NCBI RefSeq assembly: GCF_000002865.3
Contig: NW_001865044.1
Span: 560,022 to 624,021 of the forward strand
Source of the DNA: Monosiga brevicollis MX1
Lineage: Eukaryota > Opisthokonta > Choanoflagellata > Craspedida > Salpingoecidae
Length of the DNA stretch: 64,000 nt
Direction: 5' to 3'
Within the stretch, counting starts at the first letter, position 1. Each line of letters starts with the position of its first letter. The position numbers were made by a program, and so were the translations under genes. Under the pieces are notes generated by a model, which made no database searches, was not told the DNA's origin, and worked only from the letters and a program-made list of their open reading frames with translations. Shown here in pieces: positions 44,506 through 56,700 of the stretch.

Positions 44506-46099
44506 GGTGTCGGTCGTTCCAGCTGTCAATGCATCACAGGTAGGCCATGACAAAGTGAGCTCGTGACCAATGCTTAGTTGAACAAGTAATCAAGGAAGGC
44601 GACACAGAAGCCACTGGGCTGGAGCCAGTGATCAGTTCAAGTGTGTGCACGCTTGGCTGTGTAATTCAAAAAGAAGACAAATTCGAAGGTGCGCACACGT
44701 CCTGGATCTCACGACATGGGCATCAACAAAAAAAGAAAAGAGAAAAAAAAACAGCAGACGAAGCGAACGGTCAAGGCGATGGGGATGGGGCCACTGGCCA
44801 GGAAAGGCATGATGGGTTGCATTGCCACCGACAATCTCGCTTGTGCGCACGTTGATTGATGATAAGTGTGTGGATGGAGGAGGATAGATCGGGAATGGAT
44901 ACCGCAAGGATCGACATGCCAAAGCGAGTCATATCCCGGGGATAACGACAACATGCAGCAGGGACAGCACGCGCCATTGCCAACATGGGAGCATGACCAA
45001 ATGTATCATGTGCACGCAGTGCACTGCCACCTGAATTTTGTGGCACGAGGCACCCAATCGAGCGAATCACACCACCAACGTGTAGCCATCTCAACCCACA
45101 CTGACAGGCAGTGGTCGCCACCGATCTGAACGCGCACGCGCACACAGAAGAGAGGGAGCGAGAAGAAACGAAGCCAGTGCGCCCAAGACCGAGGCAAGCC
45201 CTTCAAGCACAGAGAGAGAGAGAGAGAGAGAGAGCTAACCAGCAGGACGAGGCAGCCGCAGCTAAAGGTGTAAAGAGTGTGCACACACTTACCCCAAATC
45301 AAAGAGTGGCGAGTGGAGAGAAAAATACAACAAAAGAATCCACTTTTGAACAATGGCAGTGCGAACAAAACACAGAGAGAGAGAGAGGTTCAGTGGGTCT
45401 CAATCACGTTCACTCTGTTCTTTTGTTGTAGGGGGCGAGAAGCTTGTGGATGTGTGTGAACGTGGCAGGGCGTTGTGTTATGCGTTGTCGCTGGTCGGCC
45501 TTACACGTTGTGCGGACAGACACACAAGCTGCGTGTACGCTTCTCGTTTACGTTACGCCAATTCGTCAGTCACGTGGTAACGTCCCACGGCTTATGGAAG
45601 GAGGATCAAAAAAGGCCAAGGGGGAACAATGCAGTAATGCAGTCAGTCATGCTGTTGGAGCGGTTGCGGGGTGATCCTTTCATTCCACCCCTTGCAGCTG
45701 AGTCACTGTTGCTTTGCGACCCTCATAAAGGGGTTGTCTTTTGTTGTGTGTGCTCATCCAGAATCATCCAACGTTTGGTGAATCGGCTCGTATATGTGAT
45801 CAATGTCACGCTTTGCAAATAGTGACGTCAAAGTGTACTCGATATCAGGCTTGATGAATTGGTCGAAGAAAATATTGGATAAAACAGCTGTTGACAACAA
45901 GGCACCCAAAACCGCCCAGCGTCGAGCGCGCTTGCTGTCCGTGTGGCTTGAGCGCGGGCAGATACGAGAAAGACGTGAGCCGCAAAGACGTTCACGAGCC
46001 CCACCCGACACGAAAGAGAGAGTAAGCTGCAAAGCAAGAAAAAAAAAAAAGGGCCCAAAGACTCGGGCGAGGGAGCTGAGAACAACCTCACAACCACGT
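44506..46099. other. Intergenic region, 1.6 kb
   Basis: Upstream of PAPS synthase on one side and behind the DUF2452 gene on the other. GA runs lie at about 45210-45233 and 45371-45385. On the minus strand, a frame ending at 45754 codes a hydrophobic helix flanked by basic and acidic residues (WAVLGALLSTAVLSN, then DIDHIYEPIHQTLDDSG before the stop). It may be the last exon of a small membrane protein, but no start was found. Confidence 0.4.
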
Positions 46100-46684
46100 T
46101 CACTTGAAGCCGATGGCGAGGTTGGCAGCTTGGTCCCGATCGACGCCCAGAAGTTGCGGATCGAAGCGACGGCGAGCATCGCGCTCCGCAATTCGCTCAA
46201 TGGGGGTCCAGGAGTGGTCGGGCTCCAAGCGATACGAGCCCAAGTGCTCATCCTGCAGCCGGTCGCCCCACTCCTGGGGTGAGAGCATGGAAAAGTACTT
46301 CTCCCCGTCCAAGTCCGGGTTGGTACGCCGATACAAGTGATAGATTCGGTTTGGGATGCGCTTGAAGTTGCAGCGCGCATGCGCGAGGGACACGTCCTTT
46401 TTGGCCTCCTCCAGTACCTGGCGGGCCTGTTGCTGCAAAAACTGGATCTGTTGCGTAATTAGCTCCAACTTTGAGCCAACGGTTGCTCGTGTGTAGTCGT
46501 CAGCCTGTTGCACAACCTGCGCCAGGGCCACCAAGTCATTGGGATCATGCATTCGGTGAACAGCCCGCGCAGATGCCAGCTGGTCCGCCGTCCTGGGGTC
46601 AATTGGCACCAGCAGACTCGACTTTTGCTCCTCCGCAATCGTCACCAGCTCCTGAGAACCGGTCTGGGGCGTCTCCGACGCCAT
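46100..46684 (-). CDS. DUF2452 protein (C1orf50-like)
   Basis: Conserved eukaryotic protein of unknown function. Single exon, 194 aa. The ATG at 46682-46684 gives MASETPQTGSQ; a longer upstream frame has no better context. The conserved core runs from about residue 55 to 160: NDLVALAQVVQQADDYTRA, a helix of Gln/Leu (IQFLQQQARQVLEEAKKD), CNFKRIPNRIYHLY, KYFSMLSPQEWGD, HLGSYRLEPDHSWTPIERI. These match human C1orf50 block for block. The CNFK-P-IYHLYRR stretch with WTP is the family signature. No signal peptide or membrane segment, so probably cytosolic or nuclear. Confidence 0.85.
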   Translation of the reverse strand: MASETPQTGSQELVTIAEEQKSSLLVPIDPRTADQLASARAVHRMHDPNDLVALAQVVQQADDYTRATVGSKLELITQQIQFLQQQARQVLEEAKKDVSLAHARCNFKRIPNRIYHLYRRTNPDLDGEKYFSMLSPQEWGDRLQDEHLGSYRLEPDHSWTPIERIAERDARRRFDPQLLGVDRDQAANLAIGFK

Positions 46685-47928
46685 GCTTCTGACTAATGGT
46701 GATGCACCAAAGTTCGCTGTGTGCCACACCGCCACGAAAAGCACAGGGGTCGCAGTCAGCTCAAGCTGTGCTCAGCACTGTTGAAAAAAGAAAAAAAAAA
46801 CTAGAGCGGTGCAATGATAACAGCCGCCACCGCAGTAAAATACAGACGAGCTGGTTTTGTGCGTGCAATGTCAGGTGGGGATGAAGAAGGCACACCGGAC
46901 CGCGTGGATGGCCCAAATCCTCTCTGCACAGGGGCACAAGGGGTGGGACGCAAGACTCGCTCCCTTCTATCTCGCTTTACTTCGTGGAAGAGGAATAGGG
47001 TCTCCCCTCCTTCCCAACGTTCGCGAACTTGTTCATGTTCGGAGCCCTTGAGAGGCGCGCCACGAGGTGTGTTGTTTAGTTGACAACTCAAAAGCGGTTT
47101 GCAGCGCAGTGCCCGAACAGGAGGAGACCACTGTGCCATCCCACAAGCCCTAGGGCAGCCTGTCGTACCTTGTCCCGCCGCGTCGTGCCTCGTGTGCCAG
47201 GTATCCCAGCCGCTTCGTGTCCCTCAGTTCGATGCTTCGTGAGTCGGAAAGAAAAAAAAAAAAAACTGTCCGTTTCTATTTTGTCTGACAACCCGACAAA
47301 TGTCAGCATTGTTGATGGACGCACTCTGTATACTTTTGTATCATTCAAGATAGAAAAGCTTCATCCGTTATTATTCATAAATGCACACAACTAGCCCTTT
47401 GTACACTCAACTTCTTTCACATCAAACAATTCAAGGCACACACTATGGAGCGTCTATGTTGTATGGCCTTGTTTGTCTTACAATCTCCGCAGTACTGGTC
47501 GTGCTTTCCGACGACATTGATCAAGTTGATGAAGCTTAGAGCACTGTTGTAAAGGGGGAATACAGGCATCCGAAGCGCCAGTTGTTGCATGCACGGCGGC
47601 GGTTCGTGTCGACGTTGATCATTCACTGCTTCTGCGCGGCGGACAGGTAAAGGGCGTCCGTCGTCGACTTGCTGCATCAAACGCAGAGGCATCAGGACCC
47701 AGCCCACACGCCCTGTCAACGCCAGCCAGTGATCAAGCCATTGCCGACCTCCAGGCGCTGCCGCAGTCCAATACCTCCTCCTCCATTGAGAGAAAAATCT
47801 TTTACTTTTTGCAGTTGCGCGTCGTTTTACGCCCCTCGCTCCCCCGGCCCCTGCCTCGTCCCTTGGTTCGGCCTTGACTGGCCCTTCTTCCGCCCAGCGT
47901 GGACCCTTGACGCCACATCAAAGCAAAC
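46685..47928. other. Divergent spacer, 1.2 kb
   Basis: Between the DUF2452 start and the coiled-coil protein start. No convincing exon, only short frames. A-runs lie at 46784-46800 and 47251-47265. Confidence 0.5.
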
Positions 47929-49809
47929 ATGGCCTTGGCCACAGCCGCGGAGGCGCGGACGCGCGACGATCTACAGCGCCTGCAACAAACGTGGAAGACT
48001 GGCTTGCAGGACGCCCAGCGCGAAACCCAGGAAGCCCGGGACCAAGCTCGCCAACTCCAAGTGGCCCTGGAGCAAGAACGACAGCACGGCATCAAGCTGC
48101 AACAGCAACTCGACCAAGCACAGGTCTCCGCCACCCGTCAGCAAAGCCGTGCCCGTATCGAACTTGAGCAGCAGCTCGTTGATCTGGAGCAACGCTGCCG
48201 CGATCTCACCTTGGATCGCGATGTGTGGCGGGACAAAGCCCAAAGCCTAGAACGCGAGCTTCATGCCCAGTTGGCTCAACGCGCCTCCCGCCGAGACGCC
48301 GCCGAAGCCAACGATGCCACACGCTCATCAACGACAAACACCCAGGTTGGAGCAGAGGCTGAAACGTCGCACGATGTGCTCCGCCAACGCATCAAGCACC
48401 TGGAAAGCTCAGCCCGCACTCTGGCCAGCCGCGTGGGTCAGCTCGAAGCTGAAAAGGACAATGCCGTGCGCGAGCGTAATCACCTCCTTGATGAGGCACA
48501 TGAGGTCAATGCCTACCTTGAACGCCTCAAGGCCGACCTGGCTCACGCCCAAGCCTCGTCGAGCACCCATCGCACCGATGGCCACCCTACCCAAAGCTCG
48601 TACCCTCATGCCTCTCTTCTGAACCAGTTTGGGGCCGACGCCGACACCCGTGCACAGATATCAATGCTCGAGTCTAGCCTTCAAAAGGCGCTCGACCAGC
48701 GCGACCGCGCGCGACAGGACGTGAGCTCACTACAGCATGACCTGACAGCATTACGCCACGCCCACGAACGCCTCCGAGGCAAGGCTGCCGATGACATTCA
48801 GAGCGCTCGCCAGCAAGCCTCTTCCTCAACCCGCCAGTTGGAAAGGCGCCTTACTCGCTTACAGGGGACCGGTGAGACCCAGGCTGCCGCACTTGACGCC
48901 TTGCAGGGTGAAAACCGCCGCCTTCAATCCCAGCTCCAAACCCTGAGTACGACAAACGCCCAACAGAGCGCCAAGGGGCCGACGGCTCTGATCACCAACC
49001 ATGACGCTGCCCTCTCCGTCCTTTTTATGCTCGGCAAGGACCGGCATCTGGATGCGCTTGAAGACGCCATCGATGCCGCCACCCAGCTGTTGGACCAGAT
49101 TGCGGCCTATTGCCAGCAACCCCGTGCCCGCCCCAACCAGATATATGACGCCGTCACCCTGCTTCTAGGGCAACTTGAGGCCCTTCACGCTCTGCCTGAG
49201 GATTGGTCTGAACACCGCACGGAACTGGGCCTGCGCTTTTATGCCGATGACCAAGCCCGACAGACATCGTGGCTTCACCCGGTCCATAGCGCAGAGGAAG
49301 CCAACCATCTCCTCGGCAGCGACCCCTTTTATCCGTACAATCTGGACGCTGACGCAGGCTCACCCGGCTGGTCTGGCGCCCCCAGTACGCGGAGTGCCGC
49401 TCGTACCCCTTTCCACACCGCCACCGCGCCCTCGCTAGCGTCTGGGCACACTGATCACCCAGCATCTATTCGCGGCCCCTTGTACTCGTACGCTCCGCCG
49501 AGCACGCGCAGCCGTACTCGACCCGGCCCTGCACGAGCTAGTACACGCTATGCCTTCACCGTTAGATCCGCCGAACCCCTCTACGATCGCGCACGTCCCG
49601 AAACGACCTCACTGCAAAGCCGTGAGCCCGATTATGCCCCCCACACTGGCGCCAATCCGTATCCCACCTTCTCCCGTGATGGCGGCTCAAGCCTCTACGA
49701 CCGCGCTGCTCCCACGGCCATCACGCGCAATGGGCGTGCCTCGACTTTGCGCAAGCTCGATGCAGCCAAGCGGCGTCGCAATAGGTATCTTCATGAGCAG
49801 GCAGAATAA
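47929..49809 (+). CDS. Long coiled-coil protein, unrecognised
   Basis: Single exon, 626 aa, with no family I can name. Residues 1-130 and 170-360 are heptad-rich coiled coil dominated by Gln, Arg, Glu, Ala and Leu (QQLDQAQ, ERLKADLAHAQ). A non-coil helical block at about 363-435 (SVLFMLGKDRHLDALEDAI... ALPEDWSEHRTELGL) could be a small folded unit. The last 160 residues are disordered, with spaced Tyr-Asp/Tyr-Ser/Arg-Ser motifs (LYDRA occurs twice, PLYSYAPP once) ending in a basic KRRRNRYLHEQAE. This layout (coil, short fold, Ser/Tyr/Arg tail) is common in centrosome and cytoskeletal scaffolds, but that is only a guess. It has no introns, like the vWA-kinase and aminotransferase genes nearby. 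Confidence 0.75.
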   Translation: MALATAAEARTRDDLQRLQQTWKTGLQDAQRETQEARDQARQLQVALEQERQHGIKLQQQLDQAQVSATRQQSRARIELEQQLVDLEQRCRDLTLDRDVWRDKAQSLERELHAQLAQRASRRDAAEANDATRSSTTNTQVGAEAETSHDVLRQRIKHLESSARTLASRVGQLEAEKDNAVRERNHLLDEAHEVNAYLERLKADLAHAQASSSTHRTDGHPTQSSYPHASLLNQFGADADTRAQISMLESSLQKALDQRDRARQDVSSLQHDLTALRHAHERLRGKAADDIQSARQQASSSTRQLERRLTRLQGTGETQAAALDALQGENRRLQSQLQTLSTTNAQQSAKGPTALITNHDAALSVLFMLGKDRHLDALEDAIDAATQLLDQIAAYCQQPRARPNQIYDAVTLLLGQLEALHALPEDWSEHRTELGLRFYADDQARQTSWLHPVHSAEEANHLLGSDPFYPYNLDADAGSPGWSGAPSTRSAARTPFHTATAPSLASGHTDHPASIRGPLYSYAPPSTRSRTRPGPARASTRYAFTVRSAEPLYDRARPETTSLQSREPDYAPHTGANPYPTFSRDGGSSLYDRAAPTAITRNGRASTLRKLDAAKRRRNRYLHEQAE

Positions 49810-49987
49810 CTAGACGCTTGATATCGAATGCTCGACTCTTTGACCTCGAATGCCCTGCCCTGCTGGCGTCGAGCACTGTGGCCTGCATTGCCGCTATTTT
49901 GCTACAATGGTCAGGTGCTGCGTTGAGATATCCACACGAATTATATAAGTGACCCTCGGACGTGCCGTCTCCCCTCACCCGCGACCC

Positions 49988-50030
<43 letters not shown>

Positions 50031-50426
50031 AGCAGCAGCAGTAGCATAGTATCGAGGCAGGGTCAGAATATTCACTGTCATTTTCATGTGGATTGTGTGC
50101 GGTATAGCCCATAAATCTGGACATGTGTACACACAGAGAGAAGAAGCTTCTAGCCAACCAAAAAAAAAGGAAGGCGCTCGCTTCAGGCGACACACGGGTG
50201 CGCTTTTTGCTCAAGCTAGGAGATGGTACAACGACCTTGATCCCGCGTTGCCCTGTGGCATGCCAAACACGTGAGACCACGACGGGGGGGCCATCAGTCC
50301 AAAAGTCGAAGCACCATGTGAAGCAGGTGCAACTGACCGGCGGTCCTTCTCCGGATCAAACGGTGAAAACTTGACATCTTCGTTGCCTTTTTTCGCGGTA
50401 CTTGAAGCCCCCGTCTATGAGTAAGA
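49810..50426. other. Convergent spacer with a (CA)n microsatellite
   Basis: Between the coiled-coil stop and the BROX stop. The (CA)n run at 49991-50029 is the only structure seen, and it leads straight into a short CAG run. Confidence 0.55.
49991..50029. repeat. (CA)n microsatellite
   Basis: About 19 CA units followed by five CAG/AGC units. Confidence 0.95.
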
Positions 50427-52758
50427 TCAAATGCGTACATTTACCCATCGGTATGAGAAAATAAATCCAGGAAAGAGGCACACACGCAACGTTCCAGGCT
50501 GAGGCTTCAATGGCTCAAAAACTCTTTGACATGCCTCGACGGCTGTGTAAGGAACCTTTGTGGCATCCCACGTGGTGGCCTGCCAAGTTTCAAGTGGTAC
50601 GGGCAGCTCCAATGCCGTAGGCTGAAGAGAAGCAGAACGAGATCATCGACCTTATGAGACGCTTGCGGGCCATCACTGAGGATGGAGACGATACCTTACC
50701 TCGGTCAAGCATTTGGCATCTGGGGTTGTGGGAGGAGCAGCCGGTACTTTGTGAAAGTAGATGAAGCCATTTTCACGATGGGCTTTGTCATGAGCCTCCT
50801 TGAGCGTCCTCTCTATGCGGTACAAACAAGATGCAAGGGCTAGATGAGATTTCAAGATGGAGAGAGTAGACTCACAACCCACCTAACCAATCCCCCCAAA
50901 TCAGCAACAGATTGAAGGGAGGATAACTTGAACAGACCGAGTGTGGTGAAGATGACGTGACGTGAGGGCTCCATAACTTGTGCAGAGTGTACGCTGCTGC
51001 CAAAGGCTGTGGCTGCTCTGGAAAAGGCCTTGGCATGGGTCTTGGCCTCCTCGATGGCTGATAGCCAAAAAGACAGATTATACCATTGTCAGTGTCAGTC
51101 AAAAAGGGGGATTGGAAGGACAGTGCACTGTCCAAGCCGGCCTAAAACCGTACCTGCGGCGGCGCCTTGATAGCAACCGAGAGCATCACCACATTTCTCC
51201 TCTTGAAAATAGGCCAAACCAGCATAGCAATACATCTAAGGCCAGCATAGGTGAGCGAGTGATCAAGAGTGGCAAGGAGACCTGGCAAATGGACGGCGGT
51301 GGCGGTCAAAACAAACATAAGCGCGATAAAAGGCGGCCTTGAAGTTGCAATACGCGCGCAGGCGCTTGGCAACGATGTTGTCCATGCTGGTCAGCGCATC
51401 AGCGGCATTTTGAAACTTTTCCGACAAATCTCGAGCGATCGAAGACAAGAGGCCAGGCTTGTGCCCCAACTGACGACCACGGTCCAACGTGACTACGCAC
51501 ACACGCGCGCATGAGTGTTTGGGTGTGCAAAGGCATCACACAATACACCCAAAGGGGCAAAAGCATGAGCGAAACTCGCTCAAAGGAGAAAGAGTTGTCG
51601 TTGAAAGCCAAGCCGCTCAACTAGGAACGCTGTTCTGTACCTTCCTGTGCTTCTGCGATGGCTTGTTGCAAGCGCACGTCCAGCATTCGCTCATCAAAAT
51701 CTATCACACGCACGCGGGCGCACACACAGACAAGAAGAACCGCATTCATGCATCATGAGTATCATGGGAGAGCAGATATTGAACAACGCCCTGTATACAG
51801 GACCGGTCAATGCACACACGCGCGCAATACCGGATGGAGCTGGACCTACCCGTGTTGGGATTGTAGGCAATCTCTGAGCGGGTGCGCTGTAAAAAGTACT
51901 GAAAGACGCCAGCGGCTTCCTAGTGCAGCCAATGGAATTGGTTTTTCAATCACAATCAGCAAATTTGAGAATCAGCCGCTGAACTATCAGACCCAATTCT
52001 CACGCGAGTACGTGAACAACATGGCAACCAGGGGCCAGCCGCCCAGCTCACCTTGAGACTGTTGAAGATATCCTTGGCGGCATCGTTCCCTTCGACTGAG
52101 GTGTCGGCGTAGTCGATGATCCAGGCAGCATGCTTGGTCAACCAGATGGCGTAGTTGAGCGTCACTTGGTCGATTTCAAAGTCCACGTGCGTGTTGGCCT
52201 CCACCTGTCCCGAAACATTGTCGCTCCACTTGAAAAGAATTGCGCGAGAGAGAAGTCGATGTGCATGTTCACTGGGCACAGATCCGGTGCTTTCACCCAC
52301 GCCCCCCTCTGGTGCAGCTAACCGCCAGCCAGACCGTTGTGAGATTCGGAGCGGGGGGAAAGGGACAGGCACGACCCTTTCACACGGTGCGATGTGAAAG
52401 ACAAACCTGTTTGCTGTGGCTCAACCGCGCGCTTGAAGCCTAACACATTGGCCAGGTACTTTTTGTAGGCCGTGCGTACCTCATCGGGGCCGTTACGAAA
52501 ATGATTCATGAGCTCAAGGAGCTCGCCCCGATCCTGGGTTAAATTCCTGATTCAAGCCCGCCCCAACACATGCCCAAAGCCGTGAGGATCAGGGAAACAT
52601 AACAAGTGCCCACACACGACAAAGGCCTTCGGTGCTTGAGGGTACCTGAGCAAGTCACGGCTCTGGGCATTGGTGGCGGCCAGGGAAAGCGGACCGCTGC
52701 CGAAATTAATGGGTGCTGTGGCCTTGAGAGGCTCGCGGCACAACCAAGAGAGCGCCAT
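50427..52758 (-). CDS. BROX: BRO1 domain-containing protein BROX
   Basis: ESCRT-III (CHMP4)-binding BRO1 protein. Exons on the minus strand: 52646-52758, 52426-52546, 52052-52228, 51850-51919, 51641-51700, 51317-51492, 51154-51235, 50888-51057, 50700-50810 and 50427-50621 (1275 bases, 424 aa; phases agree). The N-terminus MALSWLCREPLKATAPINF matches human BROX. NYAIWLTKHAAWI, AAKDIFNSLKEAAGVFQYF, QQAIAEAQE, YCYAGLAYFQEEKCGDAL and HRENGFIYFHKVP follow in the family order. The boundary after exon 2 (donor GTTGAG) is the weakest. The end reads RVCLFPGFIFSYRWVNVRI; human BROX ends in a CaaX farnesylation box (CYIS), and none is present here, so membrane attachment probably differs or a further exon exists. 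Confidence 0.88.
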
Positions 52759-53743
52759 GCCGCTCAAGAGACGACAACTTGATACTCGGCTGGGATGGCT
52801 GGTGCCCCCTGTGGTCTGTTGTCGTAGCTCTTCACTATCAACCTGTGCAGTGCGAACCGCAGATCAACTGGAGCTGATTGAGGTTGAAAAGAAAAAAGAC
52901 AAGCAAGACAAGGCATGCGACGTGAGAATCGAGACGGCAAAAGCGTGCGCGCACAGGTAACCAGAGATGGTCCGTTGTTTTCAGCATGTCGCCGACAATG
53001 GCAGCGACGGGAGAGCCACGTCCCGAGCCCGGACCCTGTCCCTATCACCGCATATCATCTTTTGCCTTCCCCACTGCCCCGCTGCCACTACCGCTGCCAC
53101 TGCCATCGCAGAAGCGGCATCGCCATCAGAGCTCCAAGCGACTTACCGGCCCCGCGTCCTCGTTTGTCAACTGCTGCCGACGAGTTGTCTCTCTGATCCA
53201 AGTGGTGAGAGTAATGGCAAATGACTTTTTCTGATGGCATGCCGTGCTCCATCTCTGCTCACATCCACACACGTATCTTCGGGCGAGATTGCCTGACCGC
53301 TGATTTGGCCAGAACACCTGTTGCAGATACCTGTCTTGAAAGTCAGAAACCGCAAACGTATCGTTTTGTCAGATTATATTGGAGATGGAGATGGCCAAAG
53401 TTGGCAGTTGTGCAGACCTGCACACTTGCGCAAGCGCGCAGTATCGGAATACGCGAAAGCGAATTCAAGGTCATGCTGGGTGCTGGTGAAAGACACACAT
53501 GGCTCGTTTTGTGGCCGATCTGGGCAGTTTGTCGAGATGGTGTTGGTTTCTTCAGTTCCTGCTGTGGGTGTCTCACAAGCGCTGGAAATGTCGAAGTTGG
53601 CATTGAAGCAACCCGACCGCAGATCCTCAGAGCATGGAGGGGGGGTATGGTGTCGAGGCAACACACAGCCTCATTTTTCTTTCTTCATCTGCCCTCCGCC
53701 CTCTTCGTCCCCTACGCCCACAAGCACTCAGAGACCTCAAAGA
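52759..53743. other. Divergent spacer between BROX and cpRAS1
   Basis: About 1 kb. Several modest frames overlap on both strands, none with conserved motifs. Pro/Ser-rich plus-strand frames at 52990-53230 may be leader sequence. Confidence 0.5.
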
Positions 53744-56700
53744 ATGGCCCTGCACTTTGGTGGCGAGTTCTTTTCCCCTGCAACGACCAGCCCCGCCATC
53801 ATCAAGGTGCCAGACGCCTTTCATATTTCCGTCAACAGTGCCAAGCATGACACTTCAGCCCCTTTGTTGACGCAGGTGCGTGGCTGCACACCGGACATGA
53901 CGTTTTGTCGATTGCAGATATAGCACAAACATGCTCGCGTCCTCATCCGTGCGTTGGGCTTGGGGGTCTGCATGGCTGTCTAGTCGGACTCTTGCTTGCT
54001 CGACATTTTGGATACGGCTGGACAGGAGGAGTACAGTAGCATGCGCGACATGTACTGTCAGACTGGCGATGCTTTTGCCATAGGTCAGGACGACCCCCAT
54101 GCACTCGGATGCCCAAGTTCAAGTCTCATAGCTTGCCTGCTCACCGCCCACCGTCCCCTCACCTGTCCTGATGATCGGGGTGCGTCACCTGTGCTGCGGC
54201 AGTGTTCTCCGTGACCTCCCGTGCCTCCTTCGATGAGGCGCGCCTGATGAAGGATTGGGTCTTGCGAGTGCGCGACGTTGACACTACAGATCAAGTGGCG
54301 CTGGTGCGTGCCCACAACACCCGCAAGCTACGTTGGCACACGTGTACCTCACCCACCTTCTGTTCCCTTCCTGCGGCCCGCAGATTTTAATTGGCAACAA
54401 AAGCGACCTGAACGTTGCCCGTGAAGTCAGCTCCACTGAAGGCCAGCGCCTAGCTGATGAGTGGCATTGCACATATATTGAGACTTCGGCCAAGACAGGC
54501 ACGTTCTTCTTCCCTCTTTGGCCCACTCCCGCACGGCAACCCAAGCCCTTTCACCTCTCTCTGACCAAACGACGGCCGCTTGAGCAGGTTTCAATGTGAA
54601 TCGAGCCTTTGAGGAGCTGGTTCTCAGCTTTGCCCGCCTCAACCCGCGCATGACTCAGCTCAAGAGTGCGTTTCACACGAACAAATCTCATGTATTGCTG
54701 TGCACTCGTCTTGGCCTGCCTCACTTTGTGCACATTCCCGTCCTGCTTGTGCCTGCACTCTTAGCCGTGGTCATGGGCAGTGGTGGCGTAGGAAAATCGG
54801 CCCTCACGGTCTGTCATTGCTCCCCGAGCAGCAAATGGTTCTCGCCACATTTGTTTTTCCTGGATGCTCTCAATCAGCTGACTTGCGTTCCACCCGCCTT
54901 GTCCCACAGGTGCAATACATTCAGCACGTCTTTGTGGAGTGCTATGATCCCACCATTGAGGACTCGTATCGCGCCCAGCGCCAGATTCCCGGGCTTGCTG
55001 CAGTCCGCCAGGCCTTTCGACACAAAAAGGCTGGCCAGACCAAAAGCAAAAACGGCTGCTTCAATTGGAGCATCCTGGGGCGCCGCCGAAGCAAAGAGCA
55101 AAACCAGGGCAGCAACGGAAATGCCTCTCCCAAGACAGAGCCCATCGCAACCAAGCTTGTGGCCAACCCGCCCTTGAACACGATGCTGGTGCGTCACCGG
55201 CACGATGCAGGGTTGGAAGGCCAAACGGGAGGGAGACGCATGGTATCTATCCTCACCAAGTGTCTTTTTTTGCCCGCTGTGCGTCAGGTGTCCCTCGGCG
55301 CCATTACCCAGGGCTTTGAGCCCGTTGATACAATGCCTTTTCAATGCAAGGCGTGCTCTGCGTATATGGTCGACGCCTGCGTAGATGAGGCGCGAGACAA
55401 GAACAACGCCGAAATGCTGCGCTGCCGCATATGCCAAAAGTGGGTGGCCTTGCCTGCTACCACACTGTCACACTGCCTTGCCCATTTCCAACTTGGCTCT
55501 CCTCACCGTTCTGCGCCTCGCTGAATGCAGCCTCAGCGACGTACCTGCCTCGTACGCGGTCCTTGCCCGAGAAGCAGTGGATCTGGTGCTCGATGACCCC
55601 TCAAGCAACACAGATGCAGCTACACAGAAGCCAACGGACAAGTCTGAGATCGTTGCCCACAAAGACAACAGGCTCATGGTGCTGGCCATGGACATTTCTG
55701 GGAGCATGGACGTGGAGGTCACGGTAGCCAGTTTGCAAGGTATGGCTGTGCACCTCCATCTTGACACACCCTGCACACCGAAGAAGTTGCCAAGGCCTTA
55801 ACTTCACGCCTCACATTGCCCGTGTGCAACTCGACCCGTCCGGTATACACCAACGCAGCCGAATGGGCCGCCATGCGCGACAACGGTCGACGTCGGCACC
55901 TGACACGCTTGGACTGCATGAAGGAAGCCATGTGCCGGCGCCTGGACTATCTGGCCGCGCAGTACCCCGAGCGGCGCATGATTTTGGTTACGTTTGAAAA
56001 CGACGTGCAGGTCTATGGCACCCCCGAGGAGGCTCCGCTGATCATCGGTGCGTTGTTCTTGCACAGGGTTCCTTTGAAGGAAAACCGGACGAGCCATATG
56101 ATCTCACAAGCCCTTGGGTGCAGAGTCGGGGGATGACATGCTTCACTTGCAAGCCACGGCTTGCCTTCAAGCTCAAAAAGCCGGATGGCAATTGCCGACT
56201 ATCGGTCAGAGCCTCGAGGCCTGGAAGCTCAAGGTGGGTGCGCGCCTCGCCCGCGTTCGAGAACACATCTGCTGCCTTGTTTATCCAAGCTCACCTGCCT
56301 CGGGTTTATCTATGGGCACAGATTCAAAATCTGGCAACCAAGGGCTCCACTGCCTTGGGTCCCGCGCTGTGCGTATCAGTGGGCCTGGTTGAGGCGTTGG
56401 CGGGCGCTGGTGTTAGCGAAATCATTCTCTGCACCGATGGCCAGGTGAGAGCCTTGCCTCGAACGTCGCCGCCACCATCAAACACTTATGCTAGGCACTG
56501 TGTAGTTTGAACTCGACACAAGACCCTTATCTCACCGCGCTTGGTCGGAAACGACAACACTGCTCTCGTAGCCGAATCGCGGCGTGGGCCGACTTGACTA
56601 CCGTACAAAAAGCTCGACATTTTACGAGGCCATTGGTGAACAAGCTCGTAGCCACAGCAGCTCCATCTCAGTCATTGGCACGACAGGCGTGAGCTGTGAG

